Of a stretch of 64,000 nucleotides of DNA, positions 9,836 to 17,906 are shown in pieces. The stretch's first letter is position 1. Each line of letters opens with the position of its first letter. This DNA comes from Massilia antarctica (GTDB taxonomy: Bacteria; Pseudomonadota; Gammaproteobacteria; Burkholderiales; Burkholderiaceae_D). A model generated the notes under the pieces. It did no database searches and was not told the origin of the DNA. It saw nothing but the letters and a program-made list of their open reading frames with translations. Where the stretch lies: contig NZ_CP065053.1 in the NCBI RefSeq assembly GCF_015689335.1, positions 3,534,001 to 3,598,000 of the forward strand, read 5' to 3'. The translations under genes were made by a program, and so were the position numbers.

Positions 9836-10858
9836 TCAGTTGGTCTTGGTGACTTTGCTGAGATGGCGCGGGCGGTCCGGGTCCATGCCGCGCGCTTTCG
9901 ACAGGTGTGCCGCCATCACATAAAAGGCTTGCACGGCGACGATCGGGTCCAGATCCGGCGTGGCGGCGGTCGGCAGGGTCAGGTCGCGTTCGGGCACATC
10001 GCTTGGCGCGGCCAGCAGCACGCGCGCGCCACGGGTGCGCATCTCGGCCGCCAGTGCAATCAGGCCGGCCTGGGTCGGCCCGCGCGTGGCGAAAATCAGC
10101 AGCGGATAGCCGTCCTCGATCAAGGCCATCGGTCCGTGCTTGATCTCGGCGCCGCTGAACGCTTCCGCCTGCAGGGCCGAGGTTTCCTTGAACTTGAGCG
10201 CCGCTTCGAGCGCGATCGGAAAACTGATGCCGCGTCCGACCACCATGATGTTGCGGGCCGGCGTGAGCACCTCCAGTGCCGGCGACCAGTCCACCTGGGC
10301 GGCGCTGCGCAGCGCCTCCGGCAGGGCGGCCAGGCCCTCGGTCAGTTCCGGGTCGTTCTGCCACTGCGCCACAAGGCGCGCACCGGCCACCAGGCTGGTG
10401 ATGAAGCTCTTGGTGGCGGCCACGCTCTGCTCCTTACCTGCGCGCAGCGGCATTGCCCATTCGGCGGCGTGGGCCAGGGGCGAGTCGATATCGTTGACCA
10501 GCGCGATGGTGGTGGCGCCGCCGTCGCGGAAATAGCGGATTGGTTCGACCACGTCCGGGCTCTGGCCCGATTGCGAAATGGCGATGGTGAGCGTGTCGCG
10601 CGTGACCAGCGGCGACTTGTACAAGGTCACCAGCGACATCGGCAAGGATGCGACGATGCGCCCCATGCGCGCCATGATCAGGTAGGCGCAGTAATTGGCG
10701 GCGTGGTCGGAACTGCCGCGCGCCACCGTCAGCGCGGTGTTGAAGGTGGTGGTCCTCAGCTTGCGGCCCAGTTCCGCGTAGCGTTCGACGTCGTTTTCCA
10801 GTTGCAGGGCGACGCAGTCGGCGGCGGACAGGGCTTCTTTAAGCATCAGTGAGGTCAC
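9836..10858 (-). CDS. nagB-II: SIS-domain glucosamine-6-phosphate deaminase (NagB-II type)
   Basis: A 340-residue protein with two SIS sugar-isomerase domains: ARGSSDHAANYCAYL and AISQSGQSPDVVEPIRYF in the first, VVGRGISFPIALEAALKFKETS and AEIKHGPMALIE in the second. There is no glutaminase domain, which separates it from GlmS and matches the NagB-II deaminases that convert GlcN-6-P to fructose-6-P and ammonia. The GTG at 10858 is favoured by GGAG six bases upstream; it overlaps nagA by 20 bases. A canonical NagB is absent, so this gene should supply that step. Confidence 0.85.
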   Translation of the reverse strand: MTSLMLKEALSAADCVALQLENDVERYAELGRKLRTTTFNTALTVARGSSDHAANYCAYLIMARMGRIVASLPMSLVTLYKSPLVTRDTLTIAISQSGQSPDVVEPIRYFRDGGATTIALVNDIDSPLAHAAEWAMPLRAGKEQSVAATKSFITSLVAGARLVAQWQNDPELTEGLAALPEALRSAAQVDWSPALEVLTPARNIMVVGRGISFPIALEAALKFKETSALQAEAFSGAEIKHGPMALIEDGYPLLIFATRGPTQAGLIALAAEMRTRGARVLLAAPSDVPERDLTLPTAATPDLDPIVAVQAFYVMAAHLSKARGMDPDRPRHLSKVTKTN

Positions 10859-11951
10859 ACTTTTCTCCTTCGATATAGACAGCTTTGATTTTCAGGTCGC
10901 GGTCCAGGACCACCATGTCGGCAAAGGCGCCCGGCGCCAGGCGTCCGCGTTCGGTTTCGCCGAGGTAGTCGGCGGCGTAGGTCGAGACCCGGTGCGAGGC
11001 ATCTTCCAGGGTCAGCCCCAGGCTCACCAGGTTGCGCAGCGCCTGGTCCATGGTCAGGGTGCTGCCGGCCAGGGTGCCGTCGGGCAGGCGCACGCCGCCC
11101 ATGCATTTCTGTACGCTGTGGCGGCCAAGCTTGTAGTCGCCGTCGGGCATGCCGGTGGCGGCGGTGGAATCGGTGACGCAGTACAGATGCGGAATCGAAC
11201 GCAGCGCCACCTTGATCGCGCCCGGGTGCACGTGCAGCAGGTCGGGAATCAGTTCGGCGTACTGCGCATGTGCCAGCGCCGCGCCGACCATGCCCGGCTC
11301 GCGGTGATGCAGGCCGCTCATTGCGTTGAACAGGTGCGTGAAACCGGCCGCGCCGTGTTCCAGCGCCGCCACGCCATCTTCGTAAGAGCCGAGCGTATGC
11401 CCGATCTGCACGCGGATGCCGGCGTTACTCAGTTCGCGCACCAGATTCAGGTGGCCGGCGATTTCCGGGGCCACGGTAATGAGGCGCATCGGCGCGTAGG
11501 TGCCCAGCTGCTGTACTTCGGCCAGGGTGGCGGCGCGCGCGTAGTTCGGCTGCGCTCCCAGCTTGCCGGAGTTGATGTACGGTCCTTCCAGGTGCACGCC
11601 GAGGATGCGCGCGGCGCCCGGCCGCCGGTCGCCACAGGCCGCGCCGATGGCCTTGAGGGCGCGCGTGATCTCGTGCGGCGGCGCAGTCATGGTGGTGGCC
11701 AGCAGGCAGGTGGTGCCGTGCTTCGCATGCATGGCGGCGATCACATGGGGCGCGTCGCCGGCTTCCATGATGTCCTTGCCGCCGCCGCCGTGCACATGCA
11801 GGTCGATGAAGCCGGGGATGATGTAGTCGTCGCCGTTGACGGAAGGGTCGACCGCGCCGCCACTGATGCCGGTCACGCGCTCGCCGAAGCTGATCGCACC
11901 ATTGATCCAGCCGCTGGTGGTCAGGATATTGCCATTGATTGCATCGCTCAT
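10839..11951 (-). CDS. nagA: N-acetylglucosamine-6-phosphate deacetylase
   Basis: A 370-residue amidohydrolase. Active-site motifs seen in order are the metal-binding HVHGGGG, the catalytic-loop HLEGPY, IGHT, HLFNAMSGLHHREPG and the catalytic Asp in VTDSTAATGMPDG. It removes acetate from GlcNAc-6-P to give GlcN-6-P for the SIS-type deaminase encoded next. The ATG at 11951 overlaps the regulator stop (ATGA), so the two are translationally coupled. Confidence 0.95.
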   Translation of the reverse strand: MSDAINGNILTTSGWINGAISFGERVTGISGGAVDPSVNGDDYIIPGFIDLHVHGGGGKDIMEAGDAPHVIAAMHAKHGTTCLLATTMTAPPHEITRALKAIGAACGDRRPGAARILGVHLEGPYINSGKLGAQPNYARAATLAEVQQLGTYAPMRLITVAPEIAGHLNLVRELSNAGIRVQIGHTLGSYEDGVAALEHGAAGFTHLFNAMSGLHHREPGMVGAALAHAQYAELIPDLLHVHPGAIKVALRSIPHLYCVTDSTAATGMPDGDYKLGRHSVQKCMGGVRLPDGTLAGSTLTMDQALRNLVSLGLTLEDASHRVSTYAADYLGETERGRLAPGAFADMVVLDRDLKIKAVYIEGEKCDLTDA

Positions 11952-12682
11952 CGGCGCGACTCCGCTACGAATTCATAATAATCACTGCGGCAGAACGAGT
12001 GGGTCAGTTCCACCGCCGCGCCGCTGTCCAGGTAACTCACACGGGTAATGTGCAGCATCGCCGCGCCCGGGGCCAGGCCGGCCAGGCGTGCCTGCTCCGC
12101 GTTGGCGTTGACGGCGCGGATGTGTTGCAGCGCGCGCATCGGAATGGCGCCGCGCGCCTCAAGATAGCCGTACAGCGAATCGGTCACGCCGTGCGGGTCA
12201 GGCATGTGGATGGCCGGGATGGTGGTCGTTTCGATCGCCATCACCACGTCGTCGGCGGTGCGCAGGCGGCGCAGGCGCGCCACCGGCATGTTGGGCGACA
12301 GGCCGAGCGAGAGCAGTTCCAGCGGGGCCGCCACGCCGATTTCGCGTTCCAGCCAGCGCGAGCCGGCCGTGAAGCCGCGCTGGCTCAGTTCTTCCGAAAA
12401 GCTGGTCAGGCGCGAGAGCGGCTGTTCCAGTTTCGGCGTGATGTAGGTGCCGGAACCGCGCCGGCGCGTCAGCATGCCGCGATCGCACAGCATGTCGATG
12501 GCCTTGCGCGCGGTGACGCGCGAGATGTCGAGCATGTCGGAGAGCATGCGCTCGGACGGCAGCGCTTCGTTGGCACGCCAGTCGCCGCTGGTGATGCCGG
12601 CCGATAGCTTGTTCGCCAGTTGCATGTAGAGCGGGGTGACGCTGTCGGCGTCGGGCTTGAAATCGCTAAGCTGCGCAAGCAT
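11948..12682 (-). CDS. nagR: GntR/HutC-family regulator of amino-sugar use (NagR/DasR-like)
   Basis: A 244-residue regulator. The ATG at 12682 is two bases after the kinase stop and has AGAGGA upstream; the frame stays open further upstream but has no coding character there. The winged helix-turn-helix (LYMQLANKL..GDWRANEALPSERMLSDMLDISRVTARKAIDML) is followed by a UTRA effector domain (about 90-240) that in this family senses GlcN-6-P or GlcNAc-6-P. Its position inside the operon and the palindrome ahead of the operon suggest autoregulated repression. Confidence 0.85.
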   Translation of the reverse strand: MLAQLSDFKPDADSVTPLYMQLANKLSAGITSGDWRANEALPSERMLSDMLDISRVTARKAIDMLCDRGMLTRRRGSGTYITPKLEQPLSRLTSFSEELSQRGFTAGSRWLEREIGVAAPLELLSLGLSPNMPVARLRRLRTADDVVMAIETTTIPAIHMPDPHGVTDSLYGYLEARGAIPMRALQHIRAVNANAEQARLAGLAPGAAMLHITRVSYLDSGAAVELTHSFCRSDYYEFVAESRR

Positions 12683-12684
12683 GG

Positions 12685-13557
12685 TTAGTGTCCTCTCACG
12701 TGGAGTTCGATCATGCGCAGCGCGCCGCTGGCGGAGTCGCCCAGGGGAGCGACGCTGCGTGCCAGCAGGTCTGGCGGCAGGTAGGCGCGCAACGGCACGC
12801 CAAGGCCGCCGCACAGGGCCAGCGGCAGTCGGGCGGATGGGTCGAGCGCGTGCGCCATCAATGCCACTTCGCTTCCGGCGTCGGCCAGGATGGCGCGCGC
12901 GGTGTCGTTGGAATCGGCATGGGCCAGCACCAGCGGGGCGAGCGAGGCAAAGGCGGTCTGGGTGGCGCGGCCGATCCAGACCTGGATCGCATTGCGTTCG
13001 CCGCCGCAGGCGTCGATCACGGCTTGCGCGAAGGCGCTGTGCGGCGCGCGGCCGTCGATGACTTTTTCAATATGGGCGATGGCGCGCAGGCCGATCCAGC
13101 CGCCGCCGGCTTCGTCGCCGGTCGGGAAGCCCCAGCCGCCCACTTCGCGCTGGCTGCCGTCGGCCAGCAAAGCCTGGCCCACGCTGCCGGTGCCGATGGC
13201 GACGATGGTGCCCGGCTTGCCGCCGTGCGCGCCCATCAAGGTGGTAAAGCCGTCGTTCTCGAGGCGCATGGCGCCGAAACCGGGATCGGCGGCGACGAAT
13301 TGTTCGGCCCACTGCGGATTGTGCACGCCGGCCAGGCCCAGGCCGATGGCGATGCCGGCGTTGGCTGGCTGCGCAATGCCAGCGGCGCCGAAGGCCGAGG
13401 CGATCGCTTCGGCGACCGAGTTCCATGCCTGTGCGATGCCGAGCGACAGGCCGGACGGTCCGCCCTGGCCGGATGCCAACCCGCTCCCGTCGGCGCGCGC
13501 CAGGCGTACCCTGGTGCCGGTTCCACCGCCATCGACGCCGATGAGATATTCGATCAT
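12685..13557 (-). CDS. BadF-type amino-sugar kinase (GlcNAc or GlcN kinase)
   Basis: A 290-residue protein of the BadF/BadG/BcrA/BcrD ATPase family, which includes N-acetylglucosamine and glucosamine kinases. The start is the ATG at 13557; upstream codons have no family resemblance. Visible motifs are phosphate 1 (GVDGGGTGTR, residues about 6-15), the GLAG region, phosphate 2 (VAIGTGSVG) and GGWGFPTGDEAGGGW. It is the first gene of the operon and would phosphorylate the imported sugar before NagA. Sequence alone cannot separate GlcNAc from GlcN as substrate; the nagA context favours GlcNAc. Confidence 0.82.
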   Translation of the reverse strand: MIEYLIGVDGGGTGTRVRLARADGSGLASGQGGPSGLSLGIAQAWNSVAEAIASAFGAAGIAQPANAGIAIGLGLAGVHNPQWAEQFVAADPGFGAMRLENDGFTTLMGAHGGKPGTIVAIGTGSVGQALLADGSQREVGGWGFPTGDEAGGGWIGLRAIAHIEKVIDGRAPHSAFAQAVIDACGGERNAIQVWIGRATQTAFASLAPLVLAHADSNDTARAILADAGSEVALMAHALDPSARLPLALCGGLGVPLRAYLPPDLLARSVAPLGDSASGALRMIELHVRGH

Positions 13558-13597
13558 GTGTGTTGTTGTCCGGGTTCTGAAGTGGGAAGGTGTGGGC

Positions 13598-13626
13598 ACT
13601 ATATGATCGCCTAACCACCTTGTCAA
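13598..13626 (-). promoter_or_regulatory. Sigma-70 promoter of the amino-sugar operon
   Basis: Read on the minus strand, TTGACA (13626-13621) is followed by a 17-base spacer and TATAGT (13603-13598). This is a perfect -35 box and a five-of-six -10 box at optimal spacing. Initiation near 13591 leaves a leader of about 34 bases before the kinase ATG at 13557. It is the strongest promoter match I found in the window. Confidence 0.85.
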
Positions 13627-13639
13627 CAGGTATTTAAGT

Positions 13640-13655
13640 GGTATTGTAAAATACC
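13640..13655. promoter_or_regulatory. Candidate NagR operator palindrome
   Basis: GGTATTGTAAAATACC is a perfect 6-bp inverted repeat with a 4-bp centre, lying 14 bases upstream of the -35 box. Further GGTATT or GGTATG half sites occur nearby (13629-13634, 13731-13736, 13765-13770). HutC-type GntR regulators such as DasR bind operators built on TGGT-type half sites, so this is the likely NagR site (inference). Confidence 0.55.
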
Positions 13656-13800
13656 GAATTGGCATTAATGGACGCACGTCGAAAATCGTGGCAAGCCGTT
13701 GTTTTACAAGGGATTTTAAATTAAGTGGAATGGTATTGATGCGGTTGTGGATTAGTGCCAATTTGGTATGGCCGCGCAAGCGTGCGGAGGTAAACGCAAG

Positions 13801-13821
13801 GTGGGCACCATTGGTGCCCAC
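13801..13821 (-). terminator. Hairpin downstream of the DUF2807 gene
   Basis: GTGGGCACC, an ATT loop and GGTGCCCAC form a perfect 9-bp stem, 28 bases beyond the stop of the leftward DUF2807 gene. The T tract after it on the minus strand is poor (CTTGCGTTT), so termination is likely but weak. Confidence 0.5.
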
Positions 13822-13848
13822 TGCGCTGCAAAACCAGTCCGGCGGCGT

Positions 13849-14751
13849 TCAGTCGCGGGTTGTGCTGGCACCCTTGCGGTCATAGTGCATCAGTTGCGCG
13901 GCGGCGGTGGCGGTCGGTTTGACCCGCACTTCGGCGCTGCCCGAGCCGCGCACGGTCACCGTGGCCTGTTGCGCCACCAGGTTCTCGCCCTCGACGCTGC
14001 CCGAGCCGTTCAGGTCCGCGCTCAAGCTGCCGACCGTGCCGTCGATCCCGATTTCGCCCGACCCGGTGACCACCAGGCGCGCCTGGTCGGCGCGCAGCTG
14101 CCTGACCGTCAGCTCGCCCGAGCCGTGCACCTCGCCCGAGAACTGGCCGCCGCCGCCGGGAACGCAGGCTTCGCCCGAGCCGCGCAGCACGGCGCTGCTG
14201 CGTTCGACGGCCAGGTCGCAGGCGTCCAAGTCGCCCGAGCCGTGCGCGTCGACCTGCAAGGTGCGCGCGGCGCCCGCCAGCTTGACGTCGCCGGAGCCTT
14301 TCATCGTCAGTTGCAGCTTGCCGGTTTTAAGCTGGTAGGCCTCCACGTCGCCCGAGCCGCTCAGCTTCAGCGCGAACTGATCGGCGTCGACCTGGCTCAG
14401 GGACACGTCGGCGCTGCCCGCATTGGCCAGGCTGCGCAGGCCCGGCGCGGCGATGGTGATGGTGGTGCGTTCGTCGGCGCCGAAGCTGATGTGGATGCCG
14501 CCGCGCGAACGCGGGCGCACGATCAGGGTGTCGCCCTGGACGATGGTTTCGATCCGCTCCAGTTCCTTGCGTTGGCCCGACAGTTCGAGCGCTTGCGTGC
14601 CCTGGCCCGTGATCACCACTTTATAGGGGCCGGACAGTTCGATCGCATGGAAGGGGGCGACCTTGCGCACGTCGGACGTGGCCTGGGCATGGCTGGCTGC
14701 GGCGGCGCAGAGCAGGGTGGCGAAGGTGGCTTGCTTGAGGTAGGTCGTCAT
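13849..14751 (-). CDS. Secreted DUF2807 (head-GIN domain) protein
   Basis: A 300-residue protein with a signal peptide (about 1-24, AAAASHAQA). The mature part begins FHAIELSGPYKVVITG, the usual DUF2807 opening. About eight spaced repeats of Gly-Ser-Gly-Asp/Glu (GSGDVEAYQL, GSGDVKLAG, GSGDLDACDL, GSGEACV, GSGELTV, GSGEIGI, GSGSVEG, GSGSAEV) predict a right-handed beta-helix. The family is sometimes labelled auto-transporter adhesin, but its function is not established. Confidence 0.82.
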   Translation of the reverse strand: MTTYLKQATFATLLCAAAASHAQATSDVRKVAPFHAIELSGPYKVVITGQGTQALELSGQRKELERIETIVQGDTLIVRPRSRGGIHISFGADERTTITIAAPGLRSLANAGSADVSLSQVDADQFALKLSGSGDVEAYQLKTGKLQLTMKGSGDVKLAGAARTLQVDAHGSGDLDACDLAVERSSAVLRGSGEACVPGGGGQFSGEVHGSGELTVRQLRADQARLVVTGSGEIGIDGTVGSLSADLNGSGSVEGENLVAQQATVTVRGSGSAEVRVKPTATAAAQLMHYDRKGASTTRD

Positions 14752-14900
14752 GGCGTGTCTGCCGCTGGGCGGCGTTGAGTTCGGAGCATGAACAATACGG
14801 CGGGGTGCGCTGGTACGCGAGCGAAAATCGACAGATGGTCGAATCGGCGGCGTGAACGGTCGGGAGGCGGGGGCAGAACGAGGGGTGAAGCAAGGAGGTC

Positions 14901-14929
14901 GGAAAACCCGAGGAAATGTCGGGTTTTCC
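14901..14929 (-). terminator. Hairpin downstream of a small secreted protein gene
   Basis: A perfect 10-bp inverted repeat (GGAAAACCCG, a 9-base loop, CGGGTTTTCC), 48 bases beyond the stop of the 80-residue gene. There is no T run after it in either direction, so I call it a weak terminator or processing hairpin. Confidence 0.4.
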
Positions 14930-14976
14930 GGTTTGAACTGTGCTGCGGGCGAACGGTCCGGGGCGGACCGGCGCGA

Positions 14977-15219
14977 TTAGTTCTTGTACTGTTCCAGCTG
15001 GATGGCGAATGCGGTTTTGTAGTTCTTGACGAATTCGACGGCTTCGGCGCTGACATCGGCGCGGCTGCGGGTGGTCGACTGGCTGATGGTCACGGCTGGC
15101 ACGCTCAGGCTCGATGCGGCGGCAGACACGGCGGTGCTGGCGGCAGGGGTGTCGGCGGCAAAGGCGGAACCGGTCAGGACCAGGGCTGCTACGGCGATAA
15201 ACAATTTCGATGCGTTCAT
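14977..15219 (-). CDS. Small secreted protein, paralogue of the next gene
   Basis: An 80-residue protein. The ATG at 15219 has GGAG seven bases upstream. A signal peptide (MNASKLFIAVAALVLTGSAFAAD) precedes an Ala/Ser-rich stretch and a motif SRADVSAEAVEFVKNYKTAF. It is a paralogue of the gene at 15367-15615, with the same layout, the same ribosome site context (CTGGAGAAA) and the same TRSRADV/TRTRAEV motif. The motif resembles short betaproteobacterial DUF4148-type proteins, but I do not assign a function. Confidence 0.65.
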   Translation of the reverse strand: MNASKLFIAVAALVLTGSAFAADTPAASTAVSAAASSLSVPAVTISQSTTRSRADVSAEAVEFVKNYKTAFAIQLEQYKN

Positions 15220-15366
15220 AATATTTCTCCAGTATGAGGTCAACGTCGCGATTGTCTGCGGCGGTAAGAGCGGTGCTCTTTGATTAAGGTCAGTGTATTA
15301 CGTCTGATTAATTCGAAAAAGGCCGAATGGCGCAATGCACAATTGCGGAATTCGCAATAATCAAGC

Positions 15367-15615
15367 TTAGTTTTTGGACATGTCCAACTGATTGGACAAG
15401 GTCGGACGCGCGGTTTTCGCCGCTTCCAGCGCCTCGGCGCGCACTTCAGCGCGGGTACGGGTCGATGGGGCGTGGAGTTCCGGCACGTTCAGGCGGGTGG
15501 CGGTGATGCTGCTCGCGGCTGCGCTGACACTGGCGCTGGCCACAGTTGCGTCGGCGGCGACAGCGGAACCAGCAAGGAACACGGCAACAGCAGCAATGAA
15601 AGACAATGATTTCAT
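15367..15615 (-). CDS. Small secreted protein, tandem paralogue
   Basis: An 82-residue protein. The ATG at 15615 has GGAG with a 7-base spacer; the longer in-frame extension has no ribosome site. A signal peptide ends at about AGSAVAAD, followed by an Ala/Ser-rich linker and STRTRAEVRAEALEAAKTARP. It arose with the neighbour at 14977-15219 by tandem duplication. It is divergent from the LysR gene across a 158-bp spacer, so that regulator may control it (inference). Confidence 0.65.
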   Translation of the reverse strand: MKSLSFIAAVAVFLAGSAVAADATVASASVSAAASSITATRLNVPELHAPSTRTRAEVRAEALEAAKTARPTLSNQLDMSKN

Positions 15616-15773
15616 GGTGTTTCTCCAGTAATTGGTGAACGTCGCTCGGTTGCGGCGCCGACGAGTTGCCTGTTTGCGTTTGCTCGTCCATGTGAAGCAG
15701 TCTATACGTTGCGCTATCCGCAAAAAAGGCGAATAATCGCAATGCAATGTTGCGCTAACAGGGATAATCGACG

Positions 15774-16691
15774 ATGGACAGGCTTCAATCGATGCGGGTG
15801 TTTGCCAAGGTCGTCGAGCAGGGCAGCTTTGCCCGCGCGGCGACGGCGATGGATATGTCGAACACCGTGGTCACGCGCAATATCGCCGACCTCGAAGCCC
15901 ATCTGGGCACGCGTTTGCTCAACCGCACCACGCGCAAGCTTTCGCTCACCGAAACCGGCAAGCAATACCTGGAGCGGGTGCGCCAGATCCTGACCGATAT
16001 CGACGATGCCGACGCCATCGCGTCTTCCTCGGCGCGCAAGGCCAGCGGCACCTTGCGCATTTACTGCCATCCCGGCTTCGGCCAGTACCAGCTCGCCAAG
16101 CTGCTGCCGCTGTACGCGGCGACCGTGCCCGACGTGGTGCTCGACGTGACCATGGCTGACCATGCGGTCGATATCGTCGAGGAAGGTTTCGACGTCGGTA
16201 TTTTCATGGGCTTGCAAAAATTCGATGCCAGCCTGATCGCGCGCCGCCTGGCCACCTCGAATGTGGTGCTGTGCGCCTCGCCCGACTACATCGCCCGGCG
16301 CGGCGAACCGCTCACGCCGGTCGACGTGTCCTCGCACGATTGCCTCAATTTCGCCTTCGAGCAATTGCGCCATAGCTGGCCTGTGACGTGGGAAAACAAG
16401 CAGGTCGACGTGCCGATCACCGCGCGCATGGTGTCGAATAATATTTCGGTGCTGCGCCAGGCGGCCATCGCCGGCATGGGCATCATGGTGCGCTCCTCGG
16501 TCTCGCTCGACGATGACTTCAGCAGCGGGCGCCTGGTGCAGCTGCTCAAGGGCCACCACTTGGGCCAGATGTCGCTCTCGCTGGTCTATCCGAGCCGGCG
16601 CCTGCTGTCGTACAAGGTGCGCAGTTTCGTCGACTTCATGACGGCCCGGTTTCCGCGTCCGGAAAGCGATCCCTGGCTGGCGCATGTCTGA
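15774..16691 (+). CDS. LysR-family transcriptional regulator
   Basis: A 305-residue regulator. The N-terminal winged helix (MDRLQSMRVFAKVVEQGSFARAATAMDMSNTVVTRNIADLE) is canonical for LysR and belongs to the subgroup in which 'NTVVTRNIADLE' replaces the usual 'SAVSRQIAALE'. Residues about 90-295 form the periplasmic-binding-like effector domain. LysR proteins often control the divergent neighbour, here the small secreted protein genes. The effector is unknown. Confidence 0.88.
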   Translation: MDRLQSMRVFAKVVEQGSFARAATAMDMSNTVVTRNIADLEAHLGTRLLNRTTRKLSLTETGKQYLERVRQILTDIDDADAIASSSARKASGTLRIYCHPGFGQYQLAKLLPLYAATVPDVVLDVTMADHAVDIVEEGFDVGIFMGLQKFDASLIARRLATSNVVLCASPDYIARRGEPLTPVDVSSHDCLNFAFEQLRHSWPVTWENKQVDVPITARMVSNNISVLRQAAIAGMGIMVRSSVSLDDDFSSGRLVQLLKGHHLGQMSLSLVYPSRRLLSYKVRSFVDFMTARFPRPESDPWLAHV

Positions 16692-16866
16692 GCACGGTGA
16701 GTCGTTTCTTTCTTGCCACACCCGCTGATATTTTGTTCATGTCATGCCAATGTCATGTGCTATATTTCTAATCGGAATTTAGTGATTCCAGATTGGCATG
16801 TGTAATATGCTTTCTGGCAAATTTTACAAAAACAAGATGTTGGACGGGTACTAGCTGCCCACCTCG
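16692..16866 (+). other. Intergenic stretch ending in a strong terminator; possible small RNA or short leader
   Basis: No gene of normal size fits between the LysR stop and 17005. The stretch is markedly AT-richer than its surroundings and ends in a perfect terminator 175 bases after the LysR stop. An 18-codon frame (16798-16854, starting MCNMLSG) exists but has no ribosome binding site. Either the LysR transcript ends here or a small RNA does. Confidence 0.3.
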
Positions 16867-16893
16867 AAAGCCCGCTCCGTGCGGGCTTTTTTT
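16867..16893 (+). terminator. Rho-independent terminator
   Basis: A 9-bp stem AAAGCCCGC/GCGGGCTTT with a TCCGT loop is followed by more T residues (16887-16893). It points rightward and terminates either the LysR transcript or a small RNA encoded in 16692-16866. Confidence 0.85.
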
Positions 16894-17004
16894 CGGCCGC
16901 AAACTTTGCCCCGGTAGCGAAATCGCGCCGGGCAGTGTCATAATGTGACGATGTGAGAACAACCGAGGTTTATTCGCTCCGCTCACGGAACAAAAGGAGG
17001 AATA

Positions 17005-17190
17005 ATGATCCGCTATATGGGCACGCGACAGAACGACGACGGTGCCATCGTATATGTGTTTATTATCAACGGTTTGCAGAAGGAAATTCGCGAGAACGCG
17101 CTCAAGCAGTATCCCGGCTGTTACGAGCTGCTGCCCGCTGCTACCAAGCAAAAAATCGCTGCGAACCGCAATTGGCTGTCCAAGCTATAG
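17005..17190 (+). CDS. Conserved-looking small protein, function unknown
   Basis: A 61-residue protein. An excellent ribosome site (AAAGGAGG at 16993-17000) lies 4 bases before ATG 17005. The sequence is rich in aromatic and basic residues (MIRYMGTRQNDDGAIVYVFIING, later KQKIAANRNWLSKL). No signal peptide or known domain is seen. It probably forms a small operon with the lysine-rich gene that follows after 21 bases. Confidence 0.6.
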   Translation: MIRYMGTRQNDDGAIVYVFIINGLQKEIRENALKQYPGCYELLPAATKQKIAANRNWLSKL

Positions 17191-17211
17191 AATCGTTATC
17201 AGGAGATTGCA

Positions 17212-17322
17212 ATGAGTAAAGCGCAAGACAGTAAAAAGGAATCGAAAAAAGAGCCGGCCAAGTCCGTGAAAGAGAAAAAAGAACAGAAGAAGGTCAAAAA
17301 GGAAGAGCGCGCGCGTCAATAA
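17212..17322 (+). CDS. Lysine-rich 36-residue small protein
   Basis: ATG 17212 to TAA 17322 encodes 36 residues, of which about 14 are Lys and 8 are Asp or Glu (MSKAQDSKKESKKEPAK then more KEKK/KKVKKEE blocks). AGGAG lies six bases before the start. It is predicted to be disordered or a single charged helix, perhaps binding nucleic acid. It is easily missed because of its length. The coding call rests on the ribosome site and position; the function is unknown. Confidence 0.5.
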   Translation: MSKAQDSKKESKKEPAKSVKEKKEQKKVKKEERARQ

Positions 17323-17345
17323 GCACGCGGGCCAAGGGAGCGCGC

Positions 17346-17888
17346 ATGCGGCAGGCGTCGGGTTCGGAACAGGTTTCCCCGGTGGCAGGACGCTTGCGCA
17401 TCCTGCTGGCGCGAAACTGCGCGCGGGCCTTCCCGGCCTTCCTTGCGCTGCTGGCCGCTCCCGCCAGCGCCGTGGCCGCACCGTCGACCTTCGGCCCCGT
17501 CATCGGCAGCGCCATCCTGTGCCGCAGCCAGCTCGACAATGCCTACTTCCACGACTATCTGGTGAGCGCCTTCGGCCCATCGTACAAGCACGAGGGCGGC
17601 GCCTACTGGTTCAAGGCCGACGCCACCTTGTGGGGCGCGAACGTGACCGACATCATGATCAGCGACGATACCAGCGAACTGGTCTTCGTTGCCGCCGTGG
17701 CCGACACCACACCCGACAAGCTCGAAGAATCGATCCGCAGCGCCGTTGGCGTGCGCCATCTGTCGATGGACAACTCGCGCTATCCGGTGCGCGCGTCCAA
17801 TCCCGGCAGCAAGATCGTCTACTTCAAGACCAAGTCCAAGATTTACTGCGCCAAATACAAGCCGCTACCCGTCGGCCGCCAGCGGTGA
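17346..17888 (+). CDS. Secreted protein of unknown function
   Basis: A 180-residue protein with an unusually long N region and a signal-like segment (AFPAFLALLAAPASAVAAP, about 28-46). The mature part contains two Cys residues (ILCRSQLDN and IYCAKYKP) that could form one disulphide. There is no recognised domain. It lies 18 bases before gspA and on the same strand, so it may be co-transcribed with the GspA/GspB pair. Confidence 0.55.
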   Translation: MRQASGSEQVSPVAGRLRILLARNCARAFPAFLALLAAPASAVAAPSTFGPVIGSAILCRSQLDNAYFHDYLVSAFGPSYKHEGGAYWFKADATLWGANVTDIMISDDTSELVFVAAVADTTPDKLEESIRSAVGVRHLSMDNSRYPVRASNPGSKIVYFKTKSKIYCAKYKPLPVGRQR

Positions 17889-17906
17889 TGCACTTCCAGG
17901 GAATCC

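Noticed and set aside
16798..16854. 18-codon frame MCNMLSG
   Set aside because: No ribosome site; kept only as a remark within the possible small-RNA stretch.
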